From NCBI GenBank assembly GCA_003263845.1, contig JYJN01000172.1, positions 124,001 to 188,000 on the forward strand: a stretch of 64,000 nt of DNA, read 5' to 3'. The position numbers and the translations under genes were made by a program. The notes under the pieces were generated by a model. The model had not been told where the DNA came from. It did not search any database and worked only from the letters and a program-made list of their open reading frames with translations. Positions 20,111-28,909 of the stretch are shown here, one piece after another (the first letter of the stretch is position 1; the number at the start of each line of letters is the position of its first letter). The DNA comes from Vibrio aestivus (GTDB taxonomy: Bacteria; Pseudomonadota; Gammaproteobacteria; Enterobacterales; Vibrionaceae).

Positions 20111-20998
20111 ATGCAAAGTCCCATTACGTTAGAAGCACTTCATATTATTGATGCCATTGATAGACGAGGAAGCTTTGCCGCGGCTGCGCAAGAACTTAAT
20201 CGCGCCACATCTTCACTGAGCTATCAGATTCAAAAGCTCGAACAAGAATTAGACATCACGATTTATGACCGCTCTGGGCACAAAGCAACCTTAACTGAAG
20301 CTGGTCAACTGATTCTCGAGCGTGGGCGCATCATTCTTTCCGCCACAGAAAAGCTGGTCACCGACGCGAGCATTCTCGCCAACGGCTGGGAATTAGACTT
20401 AACGATTGCGTTCGACGGCATTATTCCAGTTAACAATTTCTTTCCATTAGTCGACGCACTTGGCCAATTGAGTAAAACACGCATCCGTCTCCAAGAGGAG
20501 ATTTTGGCGGGTTGCTGGGAATCTCTCGCGACAGGTCGTTCTGATCTACTAGTTTGTCCACGAGTCGATTCCATGCCACAGGATGTCAAAGCCGAAACGA
20601 TAGGCAGCATGTCGATGATGTGGGTTGCTGCTGAATCTCACTATGTACATAAACGTAGTGGTGAGTTTAATGAGCAAGCTCGCGAGAAGTATCGAGTGAT
20701 TGCGATTGCTGATACTGCCATCGATCAGCCTGCTATTTCGATTAACGTTATGCAAAAACAACCTAGATTAACAGTGACAAACTTCGCAGCGAAAGTCGAT
20801 GCGCTAATTGAAGGGTTAGGGATAGGGACGTTACCGATTCAAATTGCAGAACCTCTCATCGCATCTGGGAAGCTCAAACAAATTACAGACACCGAACCAC
20901 AGCCTATCGATATTGTCTTAGCTTGGAAGCGCAATACCATGGGTGAAGCCAAATCTTGGTGCATTCAATATCTAAAGAAAAATTGGGCATTAAAATAG
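20111..20998 (+). CDS. LysR-family transcriptional regulator
   Basis: A 295-residue protein. The N-terminal helix-turn-helix (ALHIIDAIDRRGSFAAAAQELNRATSSLSYQIQKLEQEL) is the typical LysR domain; residues about 90-295 form the effector-binding domain. It is convergent with the acetyltransferase gene, so no divergent target is visible. The effector is unknown. Complete, with a terminator at its stop. Confidence 0.92.
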   Translation: MQSPITLEALHIIDAIDRRGSFAAAAQELNRATSSLSYQIQKLEQELDITIYDRSGHKATLTEAGQLILERGRIILSATEKLVTDASILANGWELDLTIAFDGIIPVNNFFPLVDALGQLSKTRIRLQEEILAGCWESLATGRSDLLVCPRVDSMPQDVKAETIGSMSMMWVAAESHYVHKRSGEFNEQAREKYRVIAIADTAIDQPAISINVMQKQPRLTVTNFAAKVDALIEGLGIGTLPIQIAEPLIASGKLKQITDTEPQPIDIVLAWKRNTMGEAKSWCIQYLKKNWALK

Positions 20999-21017
20999 CC
21001 AGCTTTTGCTGGCTATT
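20994..21017 (+). terminator. Hairpin overlapping the LysR-gene stop
   Basis: AATAGCCAGC / GCTGGCTATT with a TTTT loop, shared between convergent genes. Confidence 0.75.
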
Positions 21018-21049
21018 ATCAGAAAACAATGTTTTTTAACAGCCGCTGA

Positions 21050-23734
21050 TCAATCGTTGAGTGGCAAAACCATATCTGCAGTCCCATCTTCAAACTGAAT
21101 GTCGAGCTTAAAACCGAGTTTTTGTGCCAATGTAAGCATGCCGCGGTTGTTGGGCATTGTCATTCCTGACAGCTGCTTGGTGCCTTTCGCCTTACAGTAG
21201 CCGATGATTTTACTCATCAGAACTTTACCTAGCCCTTTACCTTTCAAGTCCGAGCGAATCAGAATCGCAAATTCCGCGTCTGAGTTATCTGGCGTGATCA
21301 GTGCTCTTGAAACGCCAATGATCTTATCTTCTCCATCCTCATTGATGACGGCAACAAATGCCATTTCACGGTCATAATCTATTTGAGTGAGATTGGCGAG
21401 CGCTTCATGGTTGAATTCGCCAACGTCACTAAAGAAGCGCTTGTACAAATCTTCTTTAGATACATTATTGATAAAGTCCGCGTGATTAGGCTCATCTTCA
21501 GGCAGGATAGGGCGAAGCAAGGCAACATCACCATCTTTCAGTACGACTTGTTCCTCAAACTCAACGGGATAAGGGCGTATCGCCAATCTTTCATGGGCAT
21601 GACCTTCATATCTACGTAAAGTAAGGTCTGCGTCAATGATCGTAAATTGGCCTCCATTAGCGAGTACTGGATGGATATCCAGCTCATGTACTTGTGGGCA
21701 ACTAACTACCATTTGTGAGATACGCACTAAGAACTCTGATAGCCCTTCAATGTTCATTGGATCAGGCAGTTTCTGTGGGCGAATCTTGCCACCTTTAATC
21801 GCTCTTACAATCAGGTAGCGTGCAAGCGTCATGTTCAATGGGGGCAAAGCAGACGCTGCATCAATGGATTCATCCCACTCCGAACCACCCTGACCAATGA
21901 GTATGATTGGGCCGAATGTATCGTCTGTTTTAACCTTGATGCGGATCTCTTCACCACCGGCCAGTTTCGCCATCCCTTGCACCAATAGGCCGTGAATATT
22001 GGCTGACGGGTAGGAGAGTTTGGTACGATCAATGATGGCCTGTGACGCGCTAGCAACCTCCGCACTGTTGCGTAAGTTAAGCATCACACCTTGTACGTCA
22101 GACTTATGAGCGATATCTGGCGAACGTAATTTAACCGCAACTGGATAGCCAATTTCTTCGGCAATGTGTACTGCCTCACTCGCATCGGACGCAATCCAAG
22201 TAGGAAGCACATCAAAGTTAAAACATCTTAAGAAATAGCCAATCTGATGAGTATCTAAGGTTACTAATTCGTCACCCTGTAACTTAATATCAATCCAGTC
22301 TTTAGCTTTAGTAAGCTCAGTACTGTGTATTTGTTCAGCCGTTGTCGGTGTTTCCATCAGTTGCTTTTGATTTCGTCGGTACTCTACCAAGTGCATGAAC
22401 GCGACCACAGCACTTTCAGGGGTACGATAAGTAGGGATACCCGCTTGAGTAAATATGTTTCTTGCCGGTTTGGCTGTCAGTTCACCCGACCAATTGGTTA
22501 AGATATTAAAGCGTTTATGACGTGGGTGAGACTTAATCGCTTCGACAATCGCTTGTGCGGTTAACTCTGAATGGGCGACAGCGGATGGGCTATGCATAAT
22601 CAAAATGGCATCTGCACAATCACTGTTCATCACCGCATTAAGCGCCATCACGTAACGAGTATGATCAGCGTCACCAACAAGATCGATTGGGTTTCGGTTA
22701 CTCCAGCTACTCGGCAATATGCTATTTAGTTTGTTAATGAGCTCTGCATCGAGCTTTGCCATTTTACCACCGCGCTCTAATAGTGTATCCACCGCCATAA
22801 TGGCAGGGCCGCCACCATTAGTAATGATCGCCAAACGTTCACCGCGCAATGGGACAGAGTGGGTTAACGTCTCTACCGCGGCAAACAATTCATGGTTGTT
22901 TTTAACTCGCAGCATACCGGTACGGCGAATCGCGGAATCATAAATGATATCAAGCGTATTGTTACCACCTGTATGCGCTTTGGCTGCTTTCTTACCTGCG
23001 CGAGTTCGCCCGCCTTTCAATACCAAAATTCGTCGGTTACGCGATGCCGCACGTGCAGCCGACATAAATCGCCGCGCATCATCGATGGTATCGACATACA
23101 GTAGAATTGCTTCTGTTTTTGAATCGGTACTTAGGTAGTCTAAAAGGTCGGCAAAGTTGATATCGGACGCGTTACCAATTGATATAAACGCTGAGAAACC
23201 AATGTTCTTATCATTGGCCCAATCCAATATTGTGGTACAAACCGCTGCAGATTGAGAAATAAACGCAATCTTTCCTTGTTGAGCCGTCACTGGCGAAAAC
23301 GAGGCATTGAAATTTATCCACGGTAGTATCAAACCAAGGCTATTTGGACCGAGAATCCTCATTTTGGCTTCTCGAGCAATCTGGACGCATTGCGCCTGTA
23401 GAGTAAGTCCTGAATCATCTATCGTGTGCATGTCAGAAGACAGCACTATAACGTTCTTCACTTTTTTTTCTGCAAGCTGTTTAAAAAGCTCCAGGTTTCG
23501 CGAGGCATGAGTACAAAGCACAGCGATATCAGGAACTAAAGGTAAATCAGACACCTGTCTATAAGCGATGACTCCACAAACCGTGCTGTATTTAGGTGTA
23601 ACCGGCATAATTGCCCCTTCAAATCCACCTTGAAGAAGGTTTTTAATGACGATATTTCCCGCACGAAACGGCTGAGAAGAGGCGCCAATAACTGCAACAG
23701 ATTTGGGCTTAAACAGTGACGTTAATAAGTTCAT
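21050..23734 (-). CDS. yfiQ: Protein lysine acetyltransferase Pat (YfiQ/PatZ-like; acyl-CoA-synthetase-like + GNAT)
   Basis: An 894-residue protein in the usual order: CoA-binding domain (LFKPKSVAVIGASSQPFRAGNIVIKNLL, about 6-130), succinyl-CoA-synthetase-like domains (LGLILPWINFNASFSP; VLKGGRTRAGKKAAKAHTGG), ATP-grasp-like part (GYPVAVKLRSPDIAHKSDVQGV), and a C-terminal GNAT domain (ILIRSDLKGKGLGKVLMSKII, about 840-860) that uses acetyl-CoA. PatZ-type enzymes acetylate acetyl-CoA synthetase and other lysines, linking acetyl-CoA supply to metabolism. Complete and unbroken. Confidence 0.93.
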   Translation of the reverse strand: MNLLTSLFKPKSVAVIGASSQPFRAGNIVIKNLLQGGFEGAIMPVTPKYSTVCGVIAYRQVSDLPLVPDIAVLCTHASRNLELFKQLAEKKVKNVIVLSSDMHTIDDSGLTLQAQCVQIAREAKMRILGPNSLGLILPWINFNASFSPVTAQQGKIAFISQSAAVCTTILDWANDKNIGFSAFISIGNASDINFADLLDYLSTDSKTEAILLYVDTIDDARRFMSAARAASRNRRILVLKGGRTRAGKKAAKAHTGGNNTLDIIYDSAIRRTGMLRVKNNHELFAAVETLTHSVPLRGERLAIITNGGGPAIMAVDTLLERGGKMAKLDAELINKLNSILPSSWSNRNPIDLVGDADHTRYVMALNAVMNSDCADAILIMHSPSAVAHSELTAQAIVEAIKSHPRHKRFNILTNWSGELTAKPARNIFTQAGIPTYRTPESAVVAFMHLVEYRRNQKQLMETPTTAEQIHSTELTKAKDWIDIKLQGDELVTLDTHQIGYFLRCFNFDVLPTWIASDASEAVHIAEEIGYPVAVKLRSPDIAHKSDVQGVMLNLRNSAEVASASQAIIDRTKLSYPSANIHGLLVQGMAKLAGGEEIRIKVKTDDTFGPIILIGQGGSEWDESIDAASALPPLNMTLARYLIVRAIKGGKIRPQKLPDPMNIEGLSEFLVRISQMVVSCPQVHELDIHPVLANGGQFTIIDADLTLRRYEGHAHERLAIRPYPVEFEEQVVLKDGDVALLRPILPEDEPNHADFINNVSKEDLYKRFFSDVGEFNHEALANLTQIDYDREMAFVAVINEDGEDKIIGVSRALITPDNSDAEFAILIRSDLKGKGLGKVLMSKIIGYCKAKGTKQLSGMTMPNNRGMLTLAQKLGFKLDIQFEDGTADMVLPLND

Positions 23735-23953
23735 AACTTACCTAGCTTAATGTTGGTATGGCACTACACTAAACCAAAAATGGTTTGATTAGTGTGATTA
23801 TGGATCGGCAAGCTTGTTCAATTGGCTTACTTGCCATCAGGTTTGTGCCGTGAGTCACACACTATTGATATATAATTGGTGAGTGTGCTTGATTCTATGC
23901 CGCTCTAACGGCATGATTTAAAGTAATTTCTATTCAAGGTGTTTGGCGATTTC

Positions 23954-24511
23954 ATGAAAAAAATAACGATTATTAGCTTGTCTGTTTTACTAGGTGCTTG
24001 TGCATCTGGTGAGTACGTAACTGACGTAAGTTCAGAGAGCTACCGCGAAGACTATAAAACCGAACAAGTAGAGCAGCCTGTAATGACAGAGCAGGGTGTA
24101 GCAGAAGGAATTTCTGAAGAAAACGTGGCGATGAAAGAGATCAAAACCACGGCTAAGTCGGAGCCAATGAAAAAAGAAGCAGCTGTTGCAATCATTCCAC
24201 CAACTAAGAAGCAAGTGGCAATGAATCCGCGTTATGGCTTCACCATCCAAGTTGTTGCGGTTGGTTCACAAGCCAAGGTTGATTCATTTGCGAAGAAACT
24301 TCCTGCTGACGAGCAGCCAATCTGGGAAAACTACAAAGTAGTGAATGGTACTAAGTGGTATACCGTATTGTACGGTGATTACGCGACACGTACTGATGCT
24401 CTCAAAGCAATCCAAGCCCTGCCAAGTGATTTGAAATCGCTAAAACCGTTTGTTAAGAGCATCGACTCGATTAAGAACTCTGAGTATCCAACGTTAAACA
24501 AACTGAACTAA
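23954..24511 (+). CDS. SPOR-domain lipoprotein
   Basis: A 185-residue protein. The signal peptide ends in a lipobox (SVLLGAC/ASG); after a charged, low-complexity linker the last about 75 residues form a SPOR domain (YGFTIQVVAVGSQAKVDSFAKKL...WYTVLYGDYATRTDALKAIQALP), which binds denuded peptidoglycan strands. A GTG five codons upstream is possible, but the ATG at 23954 gives a normal lipoprotein start. The likely role is envelope or septal wall binding. A terminator follows at 24531. Confidence 0.87.
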   Translation: MKKITIISLSVLLGACASGEYVTDVSSESYREDYKTEQVEQPVMTEQGVAEGISEENVAMKEIKTTAKSEPMKKEAAVAIIPPTKKQVAMNPRYGFTIQVVAVGSQAKVDSFAKKLPADEQPIWENYKVVNGTKWYTVLYGDYATRTDALKAIQALPSDLKSLKPFVKSIDSIKNSEYPTLNKLN

Positions 24512-24530
24512 TCAGAGACTAAATTAAACG

Positions 24531-24552
24531 AAAGGGGCGTAAGCCCCTTTTT
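24531..24552 (+). terminator. Intrinsic terminator of the SPOR gene
   Basis: AAAGGGGC / GCCCCTTTTT with a GTAA loop. Confidence 0.92.
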
Positions 24553-24678
24553 ATTGCCTATCAATTAATCAAACTCATCGTAAATTGACATTTTGCTAGG
24601 GTTTACACGGTGTAAGCCAATAAGAAATTGATTATGATGGCTCTATACATAACGAATTTTGCCTAGGAACGTTCAACA

Positions 24679-25668
24679 ATGACCACTATTCTTCTTTTGT
24701 GTGGCGGCGGTTCATCAGAACACGAAGTCTCTTTAGTCTCTGCCAATTATCTTCAATCACAGCTATCGCTTGAGCCTTCGTTCAAAGTGCTACGTGTAGA
24801 GATGAAAAAAGAAGGGTGGTTTAATGACCAAGAGCAATTGGTCTATTTAGATACCAACAGTGCATCAATCAACTGTGAAAACACGTCGACCAAAATTGAT
24901 TTCGTCGTGCCTTGTATTCATGGTTTTCCAGGCGAAACGGGCGACATTCAATCCATGCTTGAACTGGCAAATATTCCCTATTTAGGCTGCGGCTCTGAAG
25001 CTAGCTCAAACAGCTTCAATAAGATCACATCTAAGCTTTGGTACGATGCAATTGGCATCGCTAACACACCTTACGTTTTTCTATCTAACAACGATGAAGA
25101 TTCTTACCAACGTTCACTAGAAGCATTCAAACAATGGGGAAGCTTGTTCGTTAAAGCCGCAAGGCAGGGCTCATCAGTAGGATGCTACAAAGTGACCCAA
25201 GAGTCTGACTTACGCAAGGCAATCGACGATGCGTTTGGTTATTCAGATCAAGTTCTTATCGAGAAAGCGGTTAAACCACGTGAACTCGAAGTCGCCGCAT
25301 ACGAATATCAAGGTAAGCTGCATATCACGCTACCTGGTGAAGTTATCGCGCCTGAAGATGCATTTTATACATACGAAGAGAAATACAGTTCTGACAGCCA
25401 TTCAAAGACAGAAATTGTTGCGAGAAACTTAACTCAAGAGCATTTAGAAAAGATCGCAGTATATTCAGAGCGTGTTTTTAGCCAAATGCGTTTAAGGCAT
25501 CTCTCTAGAATTGATTTCTTTCTAACAGAAGATGGTGAAATTTATCTAAATGAAGTCAATACCTTCCCAGGGATGACACCGATTTCGATGTTTCCAAAGA
25601 TGCTGCAGAATCATGGGCCACAGTTCCATGAGTTCTTGGCCGACTGCGTTAAATCGTCTGTTGTTTAA
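24679..25668 (+). CDS. ddl: D-alanine--D-alanine ligase
   Basis: A 329-residue ATP-grasp enzyme that joins two D-alanines for peptidoglycan precursors. Visible motifs: LLCGGGSSEHEVSLVSA at the N-terminus (Ddl type HE-S), HGFPGETGDIQSMLELANIPYLGC, FVKAARQGSSVGCYKV (ATP loop) and the end EIYLNEVNTFPGMTPISMFPKM. Complete. Its stop overlaps that of the convergent recombinase gene by 4 bases. Vibrios commonly have a second Ddl in the cell-wall cluster; this is the isolated type. Confidence 0.95.
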   Translation: MTTILLLCGGGSSEHEVSLVSANYLQSQLSLEPSFKVLRVEMKKEGWFNDQEQLVYLDTNSASINCENTSTKIDFVVPCIHGFPGETGDIQSMLELANIPYLGCGSEASSNSFNKITSKLWYDAIGIANTPYVFLSNNDEDSYQRSLEAFKQWGSLFVKAARQGSSVGCYKVTQESDLRKAIDDAFGYSDQVLIEKAVKPRELEVAAYEYQGKLHITLPGEVIAPEDAFYTYEEKYSSDSHSKTEIVARNLTQEHLEKIAVYSERVFSQMRLRHLSRIDFFLTEDGEIYLNEVNTFPGMTPISMFPKMLQNHGPQFHEFLADCVKSSVV

Positions 25669-26621
25669 CCCCAAGGTTTAATCGTCTTAAACTGTACTTT
25701 TTCAGTCTCTGCCTTATCTGTGTTTCCTAGATATTGATAAGGCATTGCTGGGCTTAGCCAACGCCCAAACTCTTGAATATCTTTTACTTTGTGACCTTGA
25801 CTGGCCAACTCCCTTACCGCACCAATTCTTAGCGATTGTCCTGAGAACTTAAAATCCCCTCCAATCATTTCACCTAGCGTTCTTAGTGCTCGATAGATTG
25901 ACGAATCATCCATGGCCGCTTCGCCAATGTTTCCGTGGCGATCTATTGCTCTAAATAGTGGCCCTTGAGTAGTTCCAAGCACTGAAATCCATTTGCGAAT
26001 AACGGCGCTCAAAGCGTCAGATAACTGATAGGTTGTTGCTTCTATGTTCAAGGTCACTTCTGCATCATTGATTTTAATTGAAGATATACTCAAATATTTA
26101 GATTCTGAGCGCTTTAATGCGCATTCAAACATAATGCCTGCCAGCGCTAGATTTCGAAGATCGATACTGCGTTCACTGTTTGCCAATTTTTGTACGAGCA
26201 CATGAAAGTGCGATGAGGTAAAAGCAACCGCTTGTTTAGCGTCACCTTTTTTATTAACCCTTAAGTCAGCCAAACATTGCCGTACTCGCGGGTTGGTTGT
26301 CGGATCAGCTTGGCCGATAATTCGGTGTAATAAACCAATAGTGACCGCGTATCGTCTTATGGTCGAGTATTTTCGCTGCTTGGATTCATTTTCTAAAAAT
26401 AGACGTACGGCTGTGGAAGAAGCGGGGAGTGGATGTACTCTTTTTTCTAAGCAAAATTCAACAAAGAGATTCCAATCCTTCGTCATAGCGAGCAAAGAGT
26501 TTCGTGAGTATAAACCGTGAGTTAGCTCGTTAACATCTTCTAAGATAACAGGATGTGAGAACAATGTTATCGTTCGTTTAATAACATCTGGAGAAGTCAG
26601 AGGCAATATCTCTTTTTTCAT
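25665..26621 (-). CDS. Orphan tyrosine recombinase (integrase family)
   Basis: A 318-residue protein with an N-terminal SAM-like core-binding domain (about 30-125) and a C-terminal catalytic domain. Active-site residues can be placed as Arg in ALKRSESKYL, Arg in SLRIGAVREL (the usual His before the Arg is Gln/Ser here), Trp in GRWLSPAMPYQYLG and the nucleophile Tyr in the same stretch. The usual HxxR is thus degenerate. It is tail-to-tail with ddl, without attachment sites nearby, so it seems to be a resident gene, not a fresh integrase. Its position about 1 kb from dif is notable. Confidence 0.85.
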   Translation of the reverse strand: MKKEILPLTSPDVIKRTITLFSHPVILEDVNELTHGLYSRNSLLAMTKDWNLFVEFCLEKRVHPLPASSTAVRLFLENESKQRKYSTIRRYAVTIGLLHRIIGQADPTTNPRVRQCLADLRVNKKGDAKQAVAFTSSHFHVLVQKLANSERSIDLRNLALAGIMFECALKRSESKYLSISSIKINDAEVTLNIEATTYQLSDALSAVIRKWISVLGTTQGPLFRAIDRHGNIGEAAMDDSSIYRALRTLGEMIGGDFKFSGQSLRIGAVRELASQGHKVKDIQEFGRWLSPAMPYQYLGNTDKAETEKVQFKTIKPWG

Positions 26622-26726
26622 TCTAGCGCACTATAACGATTAATTTTATTACAAATATACTTGATAACCATGAATTTACAATTATTATTTAAGAATATAC
26701 ATTGTGGATGATAAGAATAACTAATT

Positions 26727-27101
26727 ATGGCTGTTGCGACTTACCGAGGTTTTAACCTCAAAACTGCTGCAAGCAGTACAGATGTATGGCAAGTACAAAT
26801 TAAAAACCACGTATTAAGTGGAAGCATGGCTGCTGTTAAGAAAAGTATTGATTGGTTCTGTGATACAGCAACCATCATTGACCCTCGAGAGTTCAGTTCG
26901 GTCGGACAGAAAAAACAAGCGGACGGTCAACCTGCACAAGAAAACTTCAATGGCTTTACGCTCAAGAACGATACCGGTGAAGCAAACGCTTGGTATTGTT
27001 TCTTTAACGGGCGCTTAATAAAGGGAAGTAAGCTTGGACTGCAAAAGCATATCGAGGCATACTTGCTCGCTAAACAAAAAGCCGAGCAACAGAAGAAGTA
27101 G
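26727..27101 (+). CDS. Conserved Vibrio protein (DUF3319-like)
   Basis: A 124-residue protein with an internal duplication: TYRGFNLKT...WQVQIKNHVLSGSMAAVKKSIDWF in the first half and NGFTLKNDTGEANAWYCFFNGRLIKGSKLGLQKHIEAY in the second. Each repeat reads G-F-x-L-K ... W ... G-x4-[AV]-x-K. I recall this family as DUF3319 (memory only). Divergent from the recombinase and 6 bases ahead of the SUI1 gene, probably co-transcribed with it. Confidence 0.78.
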   Translation: MAVATYRGFNLKTAASSTDVWQVQIKNHVLSGSMAAVKKSIDWFCDTATIIDPREFSSVGQKKQADGQPAQENFNGFTLKNDTGEANAWYCFFNGRLIKGSKLGLQKHIEAYLLAKQKAEQQKK

Positions 27102-27107
27102 ATAACC

Positions 27108-27418
27108 ATGACTCTCGTATACTCAACAGATGTTGCAGAATCAAGCCAGAAGAAGAAAAAGTTGAACGTCCTAAAGGCGATGGCATTGTCCGTATCTTAA
27201 AGCAAACCAAAGGTCGTAAAGGAAAAGGCGTGTCGATCGTTACAGGTTTGGACCTTGACGATGCGCCGCTAAAACTATTGGCTGCTGAACTTAAGAAAGT
27301 ATGTGGCTGTGGCGGCTCTGTAAAAGATGGCACAATCGAAATCCAAGGCGACGCTAGAGACAAGATCAAAGCGCTATTAGAAAAGAAAGGCTACACAGTT
27401 AAGTTAGCTGGCGGTTAG
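27108..27418 (+). CDS. yciH: SUI1/eIF1-like translation factor YciH (one frameshift)
   Basis: Corrected length is 103 residues: MTLVYSTDVGRIKPEEEK, then VERPKGDGIVRILKQTKGRKGKGVSIVTGLDLD...CGCGGSVKDGTIEIQGD. This is the SUI1 domain, the bacterial relative of eIF1, which may affect start-site fidelity. The frame breaks near 27135, where GTTGCAG should read GTTGGCAG; one lost G explains the break fully, so the gene is probably intact in the organism. It is the last chromosomal gene before the dif/prophage junction. Confidence 0.9.
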
Positions 27419-27529
27419 CTAGCCATTAATAATCAGCGTTTAAATTTATTTAACTAGCTGTTTATTAAGTATTTTATGGTAAATAACATATGTTAAATTG
27501 AACATGTGTGATTAAGCTATAGATAAAGT

Positions 27530-27549
27530 AGAGCACCAAGGTGCTCTTT
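27530..27549 (+). terminator. Intrinsic terminator before dif
   Basis: AGAGCACC / GGTGCTCT with T-rich tail; ends the yciH transcript 16 bases before the dif site. Confidence 0.85.
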
Positions 27550-27564
27550 CTTTAATGGAATGTC

Positions 27565-27592
27565 ATTTAACATAAGATAGATAATACGCACT
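27565..27592 (-). repeat. dif-like XerCD recombination site, left prophage end
   Basis: Read on the minus strand: XerC arm AGTGCGTATTA, 6-base spacer TCTATC, XerD arm TTATGTTAAAT. The XerD arm is identical to the Vibrio cholerae dif arm as I know it and the XerC arm differs by one base; the 6-base spacer is that of a canonical chromosomal dif. It lies between yciH and the first prophage gene and overlaps that gene's 3' end. XerCD resolve chromosome dimers here, and filamentous phages use the same site to integrate. Confidence 0.9.
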
Positions 27593-27935
27593 GTGATATG
27601 GGATTAATTACGCTGTCCTTAGCTACTACAATACCCAACAATCCTGCTGTAACCCCTTGAAAACCAATCCCATTATACTTTTTTGCAATGTTCGCCCACA
27701 TCGCTTTGACGTTTGGATTATCGTTACGGTCTGCATGACAACCAAGCAAGGCAATCTCTGGGTCAATTCCTGCACCTTCTGCTAAAAAAATTGCTTCTTC
27801 ATCAGTTACATAGCGCACACCTTTGCGCATTTTGCTGATTATGTTTGGCAGAACGTTTAAGTCATGGGCTATTTGCTTGTCTTGTATGTATCTTTGCTCG
27901 TATTTGTAAGCATCTAACAGTTCATTTATGTACAT
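27567..27935 (-). CDS. Phage regulator-like protein (DUF3693 type)
   Basis: A 122-residue protein with an HTH-like stretch (DKQIAHDLNVLPNIISKMRKGVRYVTDEEAIFLAEGAGIDPEIAL). This pattern is typical of DUF3693 proteins in Vibrio filamentous phages. The ATG at 27935 has a clean GGAGG box; upstream in-frame starts lack one. The last codons run into the dif site, so integration helps set its C-terminus. It is divergent from the replication operon across an operator-like region, the classic position of an RstR-type repressor. Confidence 0.8.
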   Translation of the reverse strand: MYINELLDAYKYEQRYIQDKQIAHDLNVLPNIISKMRKGVRYVTDEEAIFLAEGAGIDPEIALLGCHADRNDNPNVKAMWANIAKKYNGIGFQGVTAGLLGIVVAKDSVINPISQCVLSILC

Positions 27936-27982
27936 GTCATAACCTCCGTTTTCTTGATTGTAGCGCATAACTTGCGACTTTC

Positions 27983-28034
27983 GGTATCTTGCAAATACCA
28001 ATTTCAGTATTTACAGTTACCGATATTGGTATTT
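27983..28034. promoter_or_regulatory. Cluster of inverted repeats, probable phage repressor operators
   Basis: AAATACCAAT (27993-28002) and ATTGGTATTT (28025-28034) form a perfect 10-base inverted repeat; the left arm also pairs with GGTAT at 27983-27987 (GGTAT-N7-ATACC). The half-site GGTAT/ATACC occurs several times. The cluster lies between the divergent regulator and early operon, as operators would. Confidence 0.65.
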
Positions 28035-28055
28035 AAGGATGCTAATTATCGAATT

Positions 28056-28102
28056 TGACCACCTTGGGCGCTAGCCCTTGACGCTTTTGCTCTTGGTGGT
28101 CA
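28056..28102 (+). other. Leader stem-loop of the phage early operon
   Basis: TGACCACC (28056-28063) pairs with GGTGGTCA (28095-28102), enclosing a small GGGC/GCCC hairpin. It lies 26 bases before the exonuclease start. It could be an RNA leader structure or a single-strand replication signal; sequence alone does not decide. Confidence 0.5.
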
Positions 28103-28128
28103 CTCTCACTCAGTCAAGGAGTTAGATT

Positions 28129-28701
28129 ATGAAACCGCTAGATTTAAGCAATGCCGTCATATTAGACACGGAAACCACTGGCCTAGATAAATGGGCGCAA
28201 GTTATCGAGGTTTCCATTATTGATGCGTTACATGGTAACACTATTTATACATCACTCATTTGTCCATCAAAGCCAATCCCTGCGGATGCTACCGACATTC
28301 ACGGCATTACTTATGATGATGTTCGTCATTCTCCTACCATTGTTGACGCTTGGCATGACATCCGCTCTGCTCTATCTGGCCGTGACATTCTGATTTACAA
28401 CGCAGACTACGACACACGTTTACTCGTTCAATCACTGCGTTACTCTGGTTTAGAGTTCGCATCTTTTGACTTACAACGCCAATTCATTAATGAGCTAAAC
28501 ACTCAATGCGTCATGCTCTGGTATGCGGACTTTTACCAAGAAGAAAATCCTTACTACAGCCATTACAAATGGCAAAGCCTCACCAACGCTTGCACACAAC
28601 AAGAAATCGACATATCTGATTTAACGGCTCACCGAGCTTTAGCGGATTGTGAAATGACTCGTCGTCTAGTGCACGCTGTGAACCCTAAGCTAGAGGCTTA
28701 A
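28129..28701 (+). CDS. DEDDh-type 3'-5' exonuclease (phage accessory gene)
   Basis: A 190-residue DnaQ-like protein. All exonuclease motifs are present: ExoI ILDTETTGL (about residues 11-19), ExoII LIYNADYDTRLL (about 88-99), and ExoIII HRALADCEMTRRL (about 170-182, His and final Asp of DEDDh). There is no polymerase or other domain, so it is a stand-alone DNA/RNA 3'-5' exonuclease. A GGAG box precedes the ATG. It is the first gene of the early operon, ahead of the replication initiator; such a gene is not part of the minimal CTX/Vf phage set that I know. It could trim phage DNA or act on host or defence nucleic acids. Confidence 0.9.
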   Translation: MKPLDLSNAVILDTETTGLDKWAQVIEVSIIDALHGNTIYTSLICPSKPIPADATDIHGITYDDVRHSPTIVDAWHDIRSALSGRDILIYNADYDTRLLVQSLRYSGLEFASFDLQRQFINELNTQCVMLWYADFYQEENPYYSHYKWQSLTNACTQQEIDISDLTAHRALADCEMTRRLVHAVNPKLEA

Positions 28702-28705
28702 TTTC

Positions 28706-28909
28706 ATGGGCGACTTCATCTACTTCGACAACGAACCTAACGTGGGAATCAATGTGTATTTCCCTTGGGGTCATCACTTCTTTAAGAATCGCCAACAGTT
28801 TGATGCGTACATGGCGATGCATTATGGCAGTGACGCTTATCAGCTCGTCGAAATCACCGATGAAAACTATCAAGAATTGGTACGCAAAGGGGTGTTTCAT
28901 GCGATCTAA
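28706..28909 (+). CDS. Small phage protein, 67 aa
   Basis: Acidic/aromatic protein beginning MGDFIYFDNEPNVGINVYFPWG. It starts 4 bases after the exonuclease stop and its end overlaps the Rep start by 11 bases, so translation is coupled. No family recognised. By position it could be a regulator or partner of Rep. Confidence 0.7.
   Translation: MGDFIYFDNEPNVGINVYFPWGHHFFKNRQQFDAYMAMHYGSDAYQLVEITDENYQELVRKGVFHAI

Noticed and set aside
27475..27512. XerD-arm-like ATATGTTAAAT before the terminator
   Set aside because: Matches the XerD arm in 10 of 11 bases, but no XerC arm is found at the required distance; probably AT-rich coincidence.
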